DNA of 64,000 bases from Lethocerus indicus (GCA_019843655.1 JACDQD010000007.1:29434431-29498430), one strand, 5' to 3'; counted from the first letter of the stretch, positions 29,160-42,631 are shown. The notes: generated by a model from the sequence alone, not told the origin. Made by a program: numbers and translations.

Positions 29160-30175
29160 TCGGTTTTTTATTTTTTTTTAAATGGCGGTTCAAGAAACCA
29201 CCTTTCGAGGTCAAAGGTCAGCGGTGGCCTTTCGGCTCTGTATCGTCGACGGCCGATCCGATTCTCACCAGATTTACAGGTTGTCACGCGGGGACATTTC
29301 GCGACACGTTACGAGGTCACGGGTCAAAGGTCAGCGGTGACCTTTCGGCTCTATATCGTCAACGGCCGATCCGATTCTCACCAAATCTATTGGATGTGAG
29401 GCGGGGACATTTCGCGACACGTTACGAGGTCACGGGTCAAAGGTCAGCAGTGACCTTTCAGCTCTATATCGTCAACGGCCGCTCCGATTCTCACCAAATT
29501 TACAGGATGTCACGCGGGGACATTTCGCGACATGTTCCGAGGTCACGGGTCATAGAGGTCAAAGGTCAGTAGTGACCTTTCAGCTCTATATCGTCAACGG
29601 CCGCTCCGATTCTCACCAAATTTACAGGATTACACGCGGGGACATTTTGCGACATGTCCGAGGTCACGTCAATGGTCAGCAATGACCTTTCAGCTCTATA
29701 TCGTCAACGGCTGCTCCGATTCTTATCAAATTTACAAGATGACGCGAGGGACATTTCGCGACAGGTTCCGAGGTCACGGGTCACACAGGTCAAAGGTCAG
29801 CGGTACCATTCAGCTCATTATCGTCAACGGCCGCTCCGATTCTCACCAAATTTGACAAGATGACACGAGGGGACATTTCGCGACATGTTCCGCGGTCACG
29901 GGTCACACAGGTCAAAGGTCAGCAGTGACCTTTCAGCTCATATCGTGAACGGCCGCCCGGATTTCCCCAACAATTTACAGGATGTCTACGCGGGACATTT
30001 CGCGACATGTTCCGAGTCATGGGTCACAGGGCAAAAGTCAGCAGTGACCTTTCGGCTCTATATCGTGTGAACGGCCGCTCCAATTTCTCCACAAATTTAG
30101 GAATTTACACAGGATGTCTATAGGTTTTGCCCCGTGTTCCGGAGGTCATGGGTCGTGGTCAAAGTCAAAGGCTGT
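29160..30175 (+). repeat. ~120-bp satellite carrying DR1 nuclear-receptor-like sites, about 8 units
   Basis: Unit: GACATTTCGCGACATGTTCC, GAGGTCACGGGTC, AAAGGTCAGCAGTGACCTTTC, AGCTCTATATCGTCAACGGC, CGCTCCGATTCTCACCAAAT, TTACAGGATG. Six units keep a 13-base direct repeat of two GGTCA half-sites with one spacer: AGGTCAAAGGTCA at 29208, 29556, 29787 and 29909, and GGGTCAAAGGTCA at 29321 and 29434. The last two units are decayed. A single reverse copy is at about 35560-35665 in PUS3 intron 4. Confidence 0.92.
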
Positions 30176-30264
30176 ATCGTCCCGCACCGACTGCATTGTC
30201 GGAAAAATACCGAGCATTGTAGTCGTACATATACACAACAGTACATTCGAGTAAAGCGTGCGAG

Positions 30265-30580
30265 TTTTGTATTTAATTTGTACCTTCGTCCATTCCTGTT
30301 TTCTTCCATAAGCCAGTTTTTGGAAACTGCGTTTGTCGGAAAACATAGAACATATACACGCTCGACCCAACTGACATTGAACTGGATACGGTGCAATTAA
30401 ACTATTGGAATATTTGAATAGAATTGTCGGAAACTTTCATTCTTTTTAATTTTAATTTTTATTTATCGTAGTTTTAACGAAACATTATTATACTGGAATA
30501 TACGGACTTGAAAAAAAAATTTATTTTCAAAAGTTGGCAATCGGCTGACAGAAGAAACAGAAAATCTAAACGCTTCGAGC

Positions 30581-30583
<3 letters not shown>
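30265..30583 (+). repeat. Tandem duplicate of the PUS3 5' region, including a piece of exon 1
   Basis: Matches 30650-31072 in the same orientation: TTTTGGAAACTGYGTTTGTCGGAAAA, TTAAACTATTGGAA, AATTGTCGGAAACTTTCATT, TATTTATCGTAGT, TTTTCAAAAGTTGGCAATCG and GCTGACRGAAGAAACA. It ends with AAAATCTAAACGCTTCGAGCC, a near copy of the PUS3 exon 1 codons for KSKRLEP. A (TA)n tract at 30584-30648 separates the copies. Confidence 0.82.

Positions 30584-30650
<67 letters not shown>
30584..30650 (+). repeat. (TA)n microsatellite
   Basis: About 64 bases of alternating TA at the junction of the two copies of the PUS3 5' region. Confidence 0.95.
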
Positions 30651-30651
<1 letters not shown>

Positions 30652-31021
30652 TTCACTGGACCGACAGTTTTTGGAAACTGTGTTTGTCGGAAAAATTCGT
30701 TTTCTTTTACCTTTAAATCGTCTTATATAAATAATTTCCAGTGCGCACCGCGACAGCTCCCGCTGGTCGAATATACACGCAACCGAACTTTAATCCGATA
30801 CGGTTGCCATTAAACTATTGGAAAATATATATATTTGAATAAAATTGTCGGAAACTTTCATTCTTTTTAATTTTTATTTATCGTAGTGTTAACGAAACAT
30901 TAATAGACTGGAATATACGAACTTGAAGAAAAATTTTATTTTCAAAAGTTGGCAATCGGCTGACGGAAGAAACAAGTTTCAGAGCTGTTATGATACAGTC
31001 GCCTTTTTAAAAAAAAATAAT

Positions 31022-32650
31022 ATGGATCTTTTGAAAATAATCGGCGGAAAATCTAAACGCCTCGAGCCGGACGACATCAGAAAAATGAGTGCGGAGGTTG
31101 TTAAAATTGTAAAAATACGATAGGGCCGCGTAAGTTTCTGTTACTCTGTTATTCTGTGTTGATTACTGTATTTTTTTAACACCTGTATCCGCAACTTTTA
31201 GGAGATTGAGAAAAAAATTCTGCAATTGCAGGCGCACAACGACCAACTGAGGAGCGTAATCGTCAAACAGAATCGGGCGAAACCGGTCGCCGTTCACAAG
31301 GCTCGGAGACCGCTTCGATTTTTCGAGGTAAACCAGGTTTTTTTTTTTTCTATCGCCGATTGGACAGATTTGATTGTTATCCGCAGCGATATGTTTCGCT
31401 GAAGTTTCCGCCAGATAGCCGACTATATATTATACTCATCGCCGATTGTCGCTCTCGCGCTTTAGCCGTTTCAGCGACACCGCCGAGACCGAAAACCGGC
31501 TCGGAACCGGAGGCGAAGATCTGATTAAAACACTAATCGAACGGGCGAATACGCGCTCTACAAACAGATGTCAATTAGCCGATCGCCGAATGAATCGAAA
31601 TCGACGATCCACGAAGTTCGCCAAATAAGCCGTCTCCGATCGGCCGAAGAGACAACCGTTACCGAAGCGATTAGCGACGGGGACGAAAAATGGATAATTT
31701 ATAAAAATGTTGAGCGTAAAGGTCTCGGGAAAGCGCGATGATCCTCCAGTTAACGAAGCTTTTACCCAATGTATCGCTCGAAAAGTATCGCTAACCTAAC
31801 CTAACCTAGGGAAATATCTGAACGAACTTTCCGGACAACCCATTGTATTGTAACCGGGGAAGGTACCCGGGTTGAATATAACTTTTTTTTTGTATTTCGT
31901 CTTAGGATTAACCGTTTTAGCGCCAGGGGTTTTTAAACGGGGATCGTAGCGTGAAGCGCAACAGTGCAACACTTTTGCATCCTAACGTGTTAAAGAGAGA
32001 GAGAGACGGCAGGTCGTTTACGATTATTTGAAAGAAAATTTCGTAATTACGCGAGGAAACTCTGACTTCAGAGATACATTCGAACCGATTGACTGTGACA
32101 GACGATTTCGACTGTGAAAATAGCGTCGGCGCGGCGCAAAACGGTTAAAAACGAAATGACAAAAGTTTAACACTTCCGTAGCCGTAATTAGAGGAGAACG
32201 GTCGAAAATTGAAAGCGCGACCCGTCGGAGGTGTAGGCGCGAAAACGACAAGTAGATTCGGGTGCACCTGTTTTCCGAATAAGCCGAAAATAATTACGCA
32301 AAGATAACAACGATAGATTTCCGATTGACGACATCGATTCACCCGATAAAGTTCAGAGTCCGGCGTTGTAAATTTCAATCCCCCGACTCGGTAATCGGAT
32401 CGAGTAACGCATTCCAACCTTTAAATAATCCTGCATAAAATTGCAGTTGATACAACGCCTGGTTCACGCACCTAGCGTGTTTCTACGACAAGTTTCCGCG
32501 AAATATTCCCAAATGCGCGTCGACCAACCGATTACAAACCGTACAAACTGTGTAAGCATCTCGTTAGATTCATCAATCCGTAAACAGAAACTCGCCTTAT
32601 ATTATTGAAAGAAAACCATGATCCATGATGTAAAGTGTGTTCAAAGTTGT

Positions 32651-32715
<65 letters not shown>

Positions 32716-34740
32716 GTTAAAATGCAGAATCCCCGACTGATGTCCTTTCTTGAAACATTCTGTATATTGACCAGTCGAATTGTGCGTGTATAAAAAGCTA
32801 AAATACGGTGAACCGAAGTGAGGCGTTTCCGTCACATTTCGCTTTTTATTTTCGCTTAAAATGCGCGAGAACGCCCTCGCGCGGTCTCATAAAAAAGTTG
32901 TACGCCGTTACGCGGCGATGAAGCCTCAAAAGAGAACGGCAGTGTCAGCGGGTACCCGTTCGCGAAATTCCGGTCGGGAGATGACCGAATAAAGGTGATT
33001 CGGATCGCCATAATTCGACACAGGGACATTGGAGAGAAGCCGAACGTATATTATACGCGCACTCGAAACCGTCTACGGCACATATCCGTGCCGAGATATG
33101 TACAACGCCACTTGTCGGTGAATTCTGCAATTAGCCTAATTGTCGACCCCCCGATATATTGTTTTCAATTGACGCTAATACGGCCCGTTTCTTCCAGGTT
33201 CAGGAAAATACACATCCTGTTGAAATTCCTCTATCTCGGCTGGGACTACGAAGGCTACGTCGTCCAGGAGGACACGTCGGCGACAGTCGAGCACGAGCTG
33301 ATGTGCGCTCTTCTCAAGTGCAAGCTGATCGAGAGCCGGGAAACGTCAGAGTATCACAGGTGCGGCCGCACCGACAAGGGCGTCACCTCGTTCAGCCAGG
33401 TATAACGTTAAACCGATAAATATACTGCGAATTTAACCGTTTGCGCCGAGCGGTGCCTCTCTGGGATGTGATGCGATAACTGGAGCGGTGCTGGAGAGAG
33501 AGGCACCATTCGGGAATCGATGCGTTTATCTGCGGTTCGACCTAAGGAATATCGCTCGAAACGTCTACTCGGCCTATTGTAGATCATATTACGCGGTCTC
33601 CAAACATCTATAAGGGTGCGTTATCCGAAATAGAGGACGTCTTAGCACCGCTTATGCGATAAAATGTCTTCCAGTTCGAACTCGACCTTCTTGTCGATCG
33701 CATCATTTCTTTTGAAAGTTACCGAGCCCGATAAGTACGGAATACGACGAAGAAATTACTTCTAGCGAAGACGAGTTTTCGATTTTTTCGGCGGTAACGA
33801 ACGAAATTACATCGCTACGTAGAGACGGCTCGCCCGTAAGAATGAAGATGACGATGACGTTAGTGACAATAGTGAATCCGAAAGCCGAAGTGACTGTACG
33901 GAAGAGACCGAACCTTCGGAACGGACAGCGGTGCGCGGAATCCGAAGAAATCCCCGGAAGAATACCGTTTATATCCGGCGAAAGACGAGTAGATACAGCA
34001 CGTATTTCCACGCATAGAAGAACCGATAGATTTTCACAAATTATTTTCACCGAGGAATTAGTTATTGAGATAGCGGAAACTGACAATAACGCCGCAAGGA
34101 AAGTAGAAGGGAAGACCTTATCATCCCGTTCTATATACGGCGATCGTGGTACGATATAATTTAAAATTTTACGAGCGAAAATAGAAGGTACTGGGGTAAA
34201 ATATTGAAAATTAATTATTATGGATTGCATTTTATATTAGGGTTTCCCAAAAGTAATCGCAACATTTTGACTTTTGTATTCATTTTATTTTGCTAAAAAA
34301 GAAACTATAATTATTAATGTACCACGTATTCACAAATATTATCATATCGACGACTCTCCGCCGCCACTTTTCCGGCAAATTTTCCGGATGGTCGAGAGGA
34401 ACTCCTCTCAAGACCGAAATACATCTTATATCAAATTGTCGATTACTTTTAGGGGAAACACCCAATATATTTACCCAGATTTCGTCTGTTTCCGTCTCTC
34501 TCTCGGTGCCGGTTTGTTGTTGTCTTTTTGCCAGACACCGGGAGGGGGGGGGGGTTTCAGCTCGTCTTCTAGTAGCGCTCTGTCAGTCACCGTCGGCACA
34601 CTTTGGATGACACGCGTCGTCAGAGTGAGGATGCCCTTCAAAAGCGTCGAAAAGTGACCGACACACACACACAGCGCTACTGAAGATGGCGAGCGGCGAA
34701 ACATCTTATTATCCAAATTGTCTTATCACTTTCGGTACGC

Positions 34741-34782
<42 letters not shown>

Positions 34783-35839
34783 GCAATCGAAATACACAAC
34801 TTACAGCAGGTCTGTCGCGAAAGTAAAGGTCTGTACTGTCTGTTTTCGCTTTCAAAAGGCCCTCTTGAGGAACTCCTCGAGACCGAAATACATCTTACTT
34901 TTGGGCGCCCCTATATATTATCGTTATTGTTTTTTTATTTTTTTTTTTTTAAGGTAGTTTCGATCACCGTCCGGCGTCGGACGACGGGAACCCGACCTCG
35001 AATACTGTAAACTGCTGAACCGGGTACTCCCGGAGAACGACGCTGTTTGTCGTGGTCGCCCCGGTCGGCCGCGAGTTCAGCGCCAGATTCGACTGTACGA
35101 AGCGGACCTACCGCTACTTCTTTCCGAAGCCGACTTGGATCTCGAGGTAAAGATAAATAGTTTTCCTCTTGCTCTCCTGTCTCCGTCCTGTTTAGGTAAC
35201 AATAAGCCGCTCTCCTCTCCCTCTCCCTCTCCCTCTCCCTCTCCTCTCTCCTCTCCTCTCCCTCTCCTCTCCCTCCCTCTCCTCTCCCTCTCCCTCTCCC
35301 TCTCCCTATCCCTCTCCCTCTCCCTCTCCCTCTCCCTCTCCCTCTCCTCTCCCTCTCCCTCTCTCTCTCAACAAGTTTTTGCCGTTTCTATAAGTACTTT
35401 ACAATTTATAATCTTCCGATAGTGTCAAGAACGGCCAGCGACAAGCCGATCAATCCGAAACAGCTCTGTAGGCGCGACGGAATACATTTTACGAGACGTA
35501 ATTAGTTGAGAAATCGGACTCGGAACGTGTCGTGAAATGTTCCCCTCCCCTATTTATTTATCTGTAGACATCCTGTAAATTTGGCGAGAATCTGAAAGAA
35601 GCTGAAAGTTCGGTGCCGACCTTTGGCCATCACCCGGTGACCTCGAAAGGTTCGCCGGTGCTCAAAGTTCAATTTCTTAGACGCCGTCCTTATATTAGAA
35701 GGACGGTATATTTATTTATATACGTAAATTAGGTCGGCCTTTCCTCGTAGAGGAGTAGTAACGTCAACATGTCCACTTGGGGTGGACAACGCCGCACAAA
35801 TTCCACGCTAACGAATTCAGCTTCTTTCGTACACGCTCT

Positions 35840-35894
<55 letters not shown>

Positions 35895-36989
35895 ACTGTT
35901 ACAGTCACGACTAGAATTATTTTTTTTATATTGTATCTAGTGACACTGCTCTCGACTTGACACTCACTCGAACTCTCGAAGGTGAAGTGAGGAAAGTTGT
36001 CAAATTAAGGGATCGGAACGAAAGGGACAGTTTGGAACGGAAGGATTTATACGGGGAATCCGCTAATTCACTAAACGAACGGTACTTTTGGGTCGTCGTG
36101 AATTACCTCCGTTGGAGACACGTACGGTGGGGCAAGGATTACGGGGATTGCAAGGATTGGTAGCCTATACGAATTAGACGGTTCATTTTCCGTAGGCCCG
36201 GACAGGTTTCAGTAGGCGGTTGTAAATTAATAGTTTGTTCGAGAGCGATAGTTTCGATCTGTAGTCGAGGAGTCTTAGTAATAATTTGTCGTCTTCCCGT
36301 CTAAGAGTAGTCCCGAGTACCGTACTCGATTTCCGATAGGAAGTCGGGACCGTTCCGACCGAAAACGGGAGGACAAGTCGCACTTCTCCAATGTAAAAGT
36401 GACGCGAAAACCTTTTTGGGCAATTGAACTTAATCCTCCATTTCCTGGACCAACTTTCTACGAGTGGGAGGTGTTTTTGCACGGAATGCGATGCTAAGTG
36501 AGGATCCGAGTTTGTTGAGAGTACGGCTTTGTCGTCTGCGCGAGGAAGCGAGGAAAGTCTCCTTATATATAGTATATATAATGATAATTTGTTTTCGTTT
36601 CCAGGCGATGAACGAGGCCGCCCAATACCTGGTCGGCAGTCACGATTTCCGCAACTTGTGCAAGATGGACGTCAACAACGGTGTCACCGCTTTCGTCAGG
36701 CTAATACACGCCGTCCGAATTACATGTATCGAAAACGACAATTCGACCCTCAGAGAAGGTAACACGACGACGAATGACAGAATTTTTATTAGATATATTT
36801 TCCCGACCTCCTCTCGTTCGGACAAACGTTCTCTTTGAAAATTAGAAAATATATATTGTAAGGGCTTTAGTTTTCGTCGTCGAGGTCGGCGTTTCGAATC
36901 GAAACCGGCACGAATAATGAATCATAAAGCTGACATTCGCTTTGGACGTTAGCTCAAATCTTGTCCACAGTAAGTTGGGACAGTGTATA

Positions 36990-37059
<70 letters not shown>

Positions 37060-37160
37060 CAGTGGGTGATCGGTTAACGAACAGTTCGGACAGCGAGAAC
37101 AAATCGGACAACGAACACTTCGGGAAAGATTTTGTGTTCGGACAACGTTGGGACAGTGTA

Positions 37161-37202
<42 letters not shown>

Positions 37203-37528
37203 TCTTTCAGGAAAGATTTTGTGTTCGGATAACGAACAAAACTGATGTCGATAGGATTGCTCTCTCAATCGTTTCTTGAAAATCCTGAAGGGGAGAGAAA
37301 ATAATCGATATGTGTCGCGTTATATTTGTAATAAATACTACTTACTAAGAAATTATACTGTACGCGACATTTTTTTTAAATTTAATTTTAGGACCTCCGG
37401 AACGAATTATATAATCGAATTCCCGTTAACATACTATATGGTAAATCGGTGAGATCGGTTAACGAACAATTCTGATAGCGAACATATTCTTGGAACGGAT
37501 TATGTTCATTAACCGATCACCCACTGTG

Positions 37529-37593
<65 letters not shown>

Positions 37594-37843
37594 ATAAAGA
37601 GATATTAGGAAAATTACTTGCAGGAGGAACTTGAAGCCTGCGATGTTCAATACAATGTTGATGCCGGAATCTTTAGGGTATATCTATATTTAGGGTATAT
37701 TATCGAGAACGACGATATGGTTTGATGATTGTCGCTACGTAAATTTCAAAATGTAACAACTTATCGTTTCGAGGAATGAAATGGCGATAATAATTCGAAC
37801 GTAATCTTGGAACGGATTATGTTCATTAACCGATCACCCACTG

Positions 37844-37909
<66 letters not shown>

Positions 37910-38002
37910 CGAATGGGCAAAAGAGATATTAGGAAAATTACTTCGGGAGGAACTTGAAGGGCCTTGCGATGTTCAATACAATGTTGATGCCAGAATCTTT
38001 AG

Positions 38003-38062
<60 letters not shown>

Positions 38063-38208
38063 GGTATATTATCGAGAACGACACTATGGTTTGATGATTG
38101 TCGCTACGTAAATTTCGAAAATATAACTTATCGTTCCGAGGAATGAAACGGTGATAATAATTCGAAACATTATCTCGGAACGGATTATGTTCATTAACCG
38201 ATCACCCA

Positions 38209-38254
<46 letters not shown>

Positions 38255-40687
38255 TTACTGCAGGAGGAACTTGAAGCCTGCGATGTTCAATACAATGTTG
38301 ATGCTGGAATCTTCGGGTATTTTTAGTGCACGTATACGGGGCCGTGTACTTTCATTTATAACTACAAATGAGTATATAAATATATAAAATTATAAATCGA
38401 GAACGACAAATTAAAATGTAAATTATCGTTTCGAGGATCGTCCCCTCATGAGAGGGGGAATCGGAAAATTTGCCGGAAAAATATATATATATATATATAT
38501 AGTAGATTAATAATTAAAGTTTCTTTGTCTGGCAAAATAAAATGTATTCCAAAGTGAAAATGTCGATTACTTTTGGTCGTACCTTTAACTGATTTTTTTA
38601 TGCCAGCTTTCATTCCCAAACACGGCGACACTTTATTCTTGTTTCAATTTCTTTTTATTTTTGAGCTCGTTCACTCTTTGCGATCCGAGTGGGTCAGTCT
38701 TATTCGTGCCTTTTTAAACAGTTTTATTATTTACAATTTTTTTTCTTTTCTCTCTTGTCCACAAGGGGTGCAAAATGTGCCAACTGGAATTGGAAGGACA
38801 GGCGTTCCTCTGGCACCAGGTGCGCTGCATCATGTCCGTCCTGCTCTACGTCGGCCACCGTCTCGAAAACCGACCGTCGTCGTCGAACTGTTGGACGTCG
38901 AAAAAATCCTCGGTAAACCTCCGAAATATAATCCCCTTTTTGTAGGTTCGTTATGTTTCTGTCTCTCCTCTCGCCGCTGCGGTTCGGTCTTTTGCCAGAC
39001 CCGGTTTTTTGTTAAGTTGCCACTCGCCGTCTTCAGTAGCGCTGTGTTAGTCACTGTTAGCAGTTTGGATGTTTTTGTCACATGTGAAAGTGACAGTGGG
39101 GCAGTGAGGAGGATGCCCCCCCCCCGAAAAGCATCCAAAGTGATAACAGTGACACTAACACAGCAGCGCTACTGAAGACGGTGAGCGGCGGCCGACAAAC
39201 CGCAGTCTAGCGAAAGACCGAACCGGCAGCGGCGAGAGAGAGGAGAGACAGAAACATAACGAACCCCTACAGTATATTCCAACCCCTCGCAGACCACAAA
39301 ACAGTGATATCGAAATAATCCCTTTTTTTGAAAAATACTCTAGTATAAAGGATGGGCTATAACTCGACAGAATTATACACATCTATATCGTAATATATAT
39401 TAGGTGTAATCAAAAGTAATCGACAATTCGATAAGATGTATTTCGGTCTCGAGGAGTTCAAGAGAGGGGAATCCGGAAAATTTTGCCGGAAAAGTGTCGG
39501 CGGAGAGTTGTCGATAATATCGGTGAATATATACAGTAGATTAATAATTAAAGTTTCTTTTTTAGCGAAATAAAATGTATTCCAAAGTCAAAACGTCAAT
39601 TACTTTTGGGTACCCCTAATATGTTAGGTTAGGAAAAAGTATTATCTATTATTTGACCGCTAGTAGTACCCGTTTTAACCAGGTTTTGAACGGAGAAATC
39701 ACTTTTAACATGGTTTTTCCATCTAGAAACTACTTAAACCTCCCCCCATTTCATGGAAAAAACTTTTTTGGGCCTAAAACTGCATTTTTGGTCAATTTGG
39801 GACTAAAACCGGATTTTTGGGTCCATTTTGGGACTAAAACCACATTTCTGGGCCGATTTTGTACAAAACTATTTTGGGCCTAAAACTGCATTTTTGGCCT
39901 ATTTTGATCGATTTTGCGCCTAACAGCCACATTTTTGGGCTTATTTTGCGCCTAACAATTTTTGGTTTTTCTAATAACCCCATTTCTGGGTCTAAAACCC
40001 CATTTTGGGCCTAAAACCCCATATCTGGGCCGATTTTGTGCCTAAAAAAAACGACTTTTAGGCCGGTTTTTCGTGCTGAAAACCCACTTTAACCCGGTTT
40101 TTCCGTGGAGAAACCAATTTTCCGTGTTGAAAACCAGTTTTTGGGCTGAAGAACGACTTTCAAACCGGATTTTTCGGTCTCTGAAAATCAACTTTTTTCC
40201 CAGTTCTTTCGTTGAAAAACCACCCTAACTCGCTTTTTGCGAGTTTTTGGTTTGAAAAACCGCTTTTAAGACCCAATCTTTTTCATTGGAAAAACACCTT
40301 TAACCAGGGTTTTGTGTCCGAAATTATATTAAGGTATTGAATATCGTGCAGACAGAAAGACAGACGCGACCCCAATTTAAATATATTTTAATTGTTTTAA
40401 ACAGTTTATTTAATAGTGACAACAATATAGTGATAGTGATTATTGTAGCACCGGAGTTTTTCTGAGCACTGTGAACAGTTTATTCTACTGTTTTTGCAGG
40501 AAGCCGCAATACCCGATGGCGCATCATTTGGGGTTGAATTTATTTTCTTGCGATTTCGACTGCGGCCCTTGGATCACCGACAAGGGCGTGATTGAAAAGC
40601 ACTGTGGCGATTTTGCAAAAATTCTGGGCCGAAAATGCTATCAAGTAAGCGTTTTTCTTTTTCTTTCTTTTTAAATCACACACCGTA

Positions 40688-40721
<34 letters not shown>

Positions 40722-41671
40722 CTATATATATGTATATTATATATAAATGAAGTGTATTCTCGGTTAATATCAATGACGATATCCAGTAGCTGTTTTACCT
40801 CGAAATTTTGTACATTTTCTACATGTAGAATGATCGGTAGAACGATAGAGAAATTCTGTGTAAAAAGAAAAAAAAAAAGGAAAGTTTTCACTTTGAGGAC
40901 ATTAGAATGGGGTAATATGCGTTGAAGGTAAATCGATTTTTCAATTTACAAGAATAGTCCTTCACTAAACAACCGGTGTCGTCAAAGGCTTTGTCCGGTA
41001 AGGGCGGATGAATCGTACATTGTAATTGTGTATAATTCTAAAAAAATTGTAATTACAATTACCGATCGTAGAGAAATATGTACGGACGACGAGTGACGTT
41101 GTACATGTTTTTAAGTGCATCAAGCCGTGACGGTTTCGAATGCGTGTATATATAAGATAGATTCGGCTTCCGCAATGTCCCTCGTGTCGAACTATGACCT
41201 CAATAACGGCCTTTATTCGGTCATCGTCGACCTCAATCCACCGGACGTCCGGAGAGCTACTCGTCTTTTAACGGAAAACATCCCCCCCCCCCATAAGACC
41301 GGAATTTTTCATAAGGCTTGATACCGAATGTTTCGCAGAAAGGACCACAAATGATATCGGATCGAAGAATCTTATCAGTGCCGAAGATGTACATAAAATA
41401 TGTACAACGCCCCACTTGTCGTTCTGGGTGAATTCCGCTATTACTCAGTTGCCGGGGTTGGCAACAACCCCATATTTTGACCTTTAAATCCAATTTTTTT
41501 TTTTTTCTACTTTTCAGATCGAGACACTTGTTGTGCATGCTCAAGCGCTCGAGACCGATCTCGGAGAGGCCGTCGTCGATTTTCAGTGCGATTCGCTTTT
41601 GAAACGCGAAAACAGACAGTACAGGCCTTTGCTTTCGCGACAGACCTGCAGTAAGTTGTGTATTTCGATTG

Positions 41672-41730
<59 letters not shown>

Positions 41731-42580
41731 GTGTAGCCGAAAGTGATCAGACAATTTGATAATAAGATGTTTCGCCGCTCGCCATCTTCAGTAGCTGTCT
41801 GTGTGTGTGTGCCGGTCATTTTGGACGCTTTTTGAAGGGCATCCTCACTCTGATGACGATGTGTCATCCAAAGTGTGCCGACGGTGACTGACAGAGCGCT
41901 ACTGAAGACGGCGAAGAGCCAAACCCCCCCGGTGTCTGGCAAAGACAACAACAAACCGCACCGAGAGAGGAGACGAAACAGACGAAATCTGGGGTAAATA
42001 TATTAGATGTTTTCCCCTAAAAGTAATCGACAATTTGATATAAGATGTATTTCGGTCTTGAGAGGAGTTCCTCTCGACCATCCGGAAAATTTGCCGGAAA
42101 AGTGGCGGCGGAGAGTTGTCGATAATATCGGTAAATATATATGTAGTAGATTAAAGTTTCTTTTAGCAAAATAAAATGAACTTCCAAAATCCCTAATACA
42201 CACTTAAATTCTAATTATGTATTCTCTAGATCCGTGTAATCGACAATTTGAGATAAGATGTATTTCGGTCCTGAGGAATTTCTCTCTCTCGAGAGAGGAA
42301 TCGGAAAATTTGCCGGAAAAGTGGCGGCGGAGAGTTGTCGATAATATCGGTGAATATATATAGTAGATTAATAATTAAAGTTTCTTTTCTGGCAAAATAA
42401 AATGTATTCCAAAGTCAAAATGTCGATTACTTTTGGTCGTACCTTTAACTGATTTTTATGCCGCTTTCATTCATCAAAATGTGGCGATTACTTTTAAATA
42501 CATACTTAAATTCTAATTCTGTATACTGTAGATCCGGTTAAGAAGTTAAATGTTAATTATATACTAGTTTTAATTATCCT

Positions 42581-42631
<51 letters not shown>

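Noticed and set aside
32995..33197. Upstream extension of the PUS3 exon 3 frame as an alternative N-terminus
   Set aside because: The extension is family B repeat; the true N-terminus with coiled coil is in exons at 31022 and 31202.
33703..34230. 175-codon minus-strand frame in PUS3 intron 3
   Set aside because: Antisense to a recognisable piggyBac fragment; no domain of its own.
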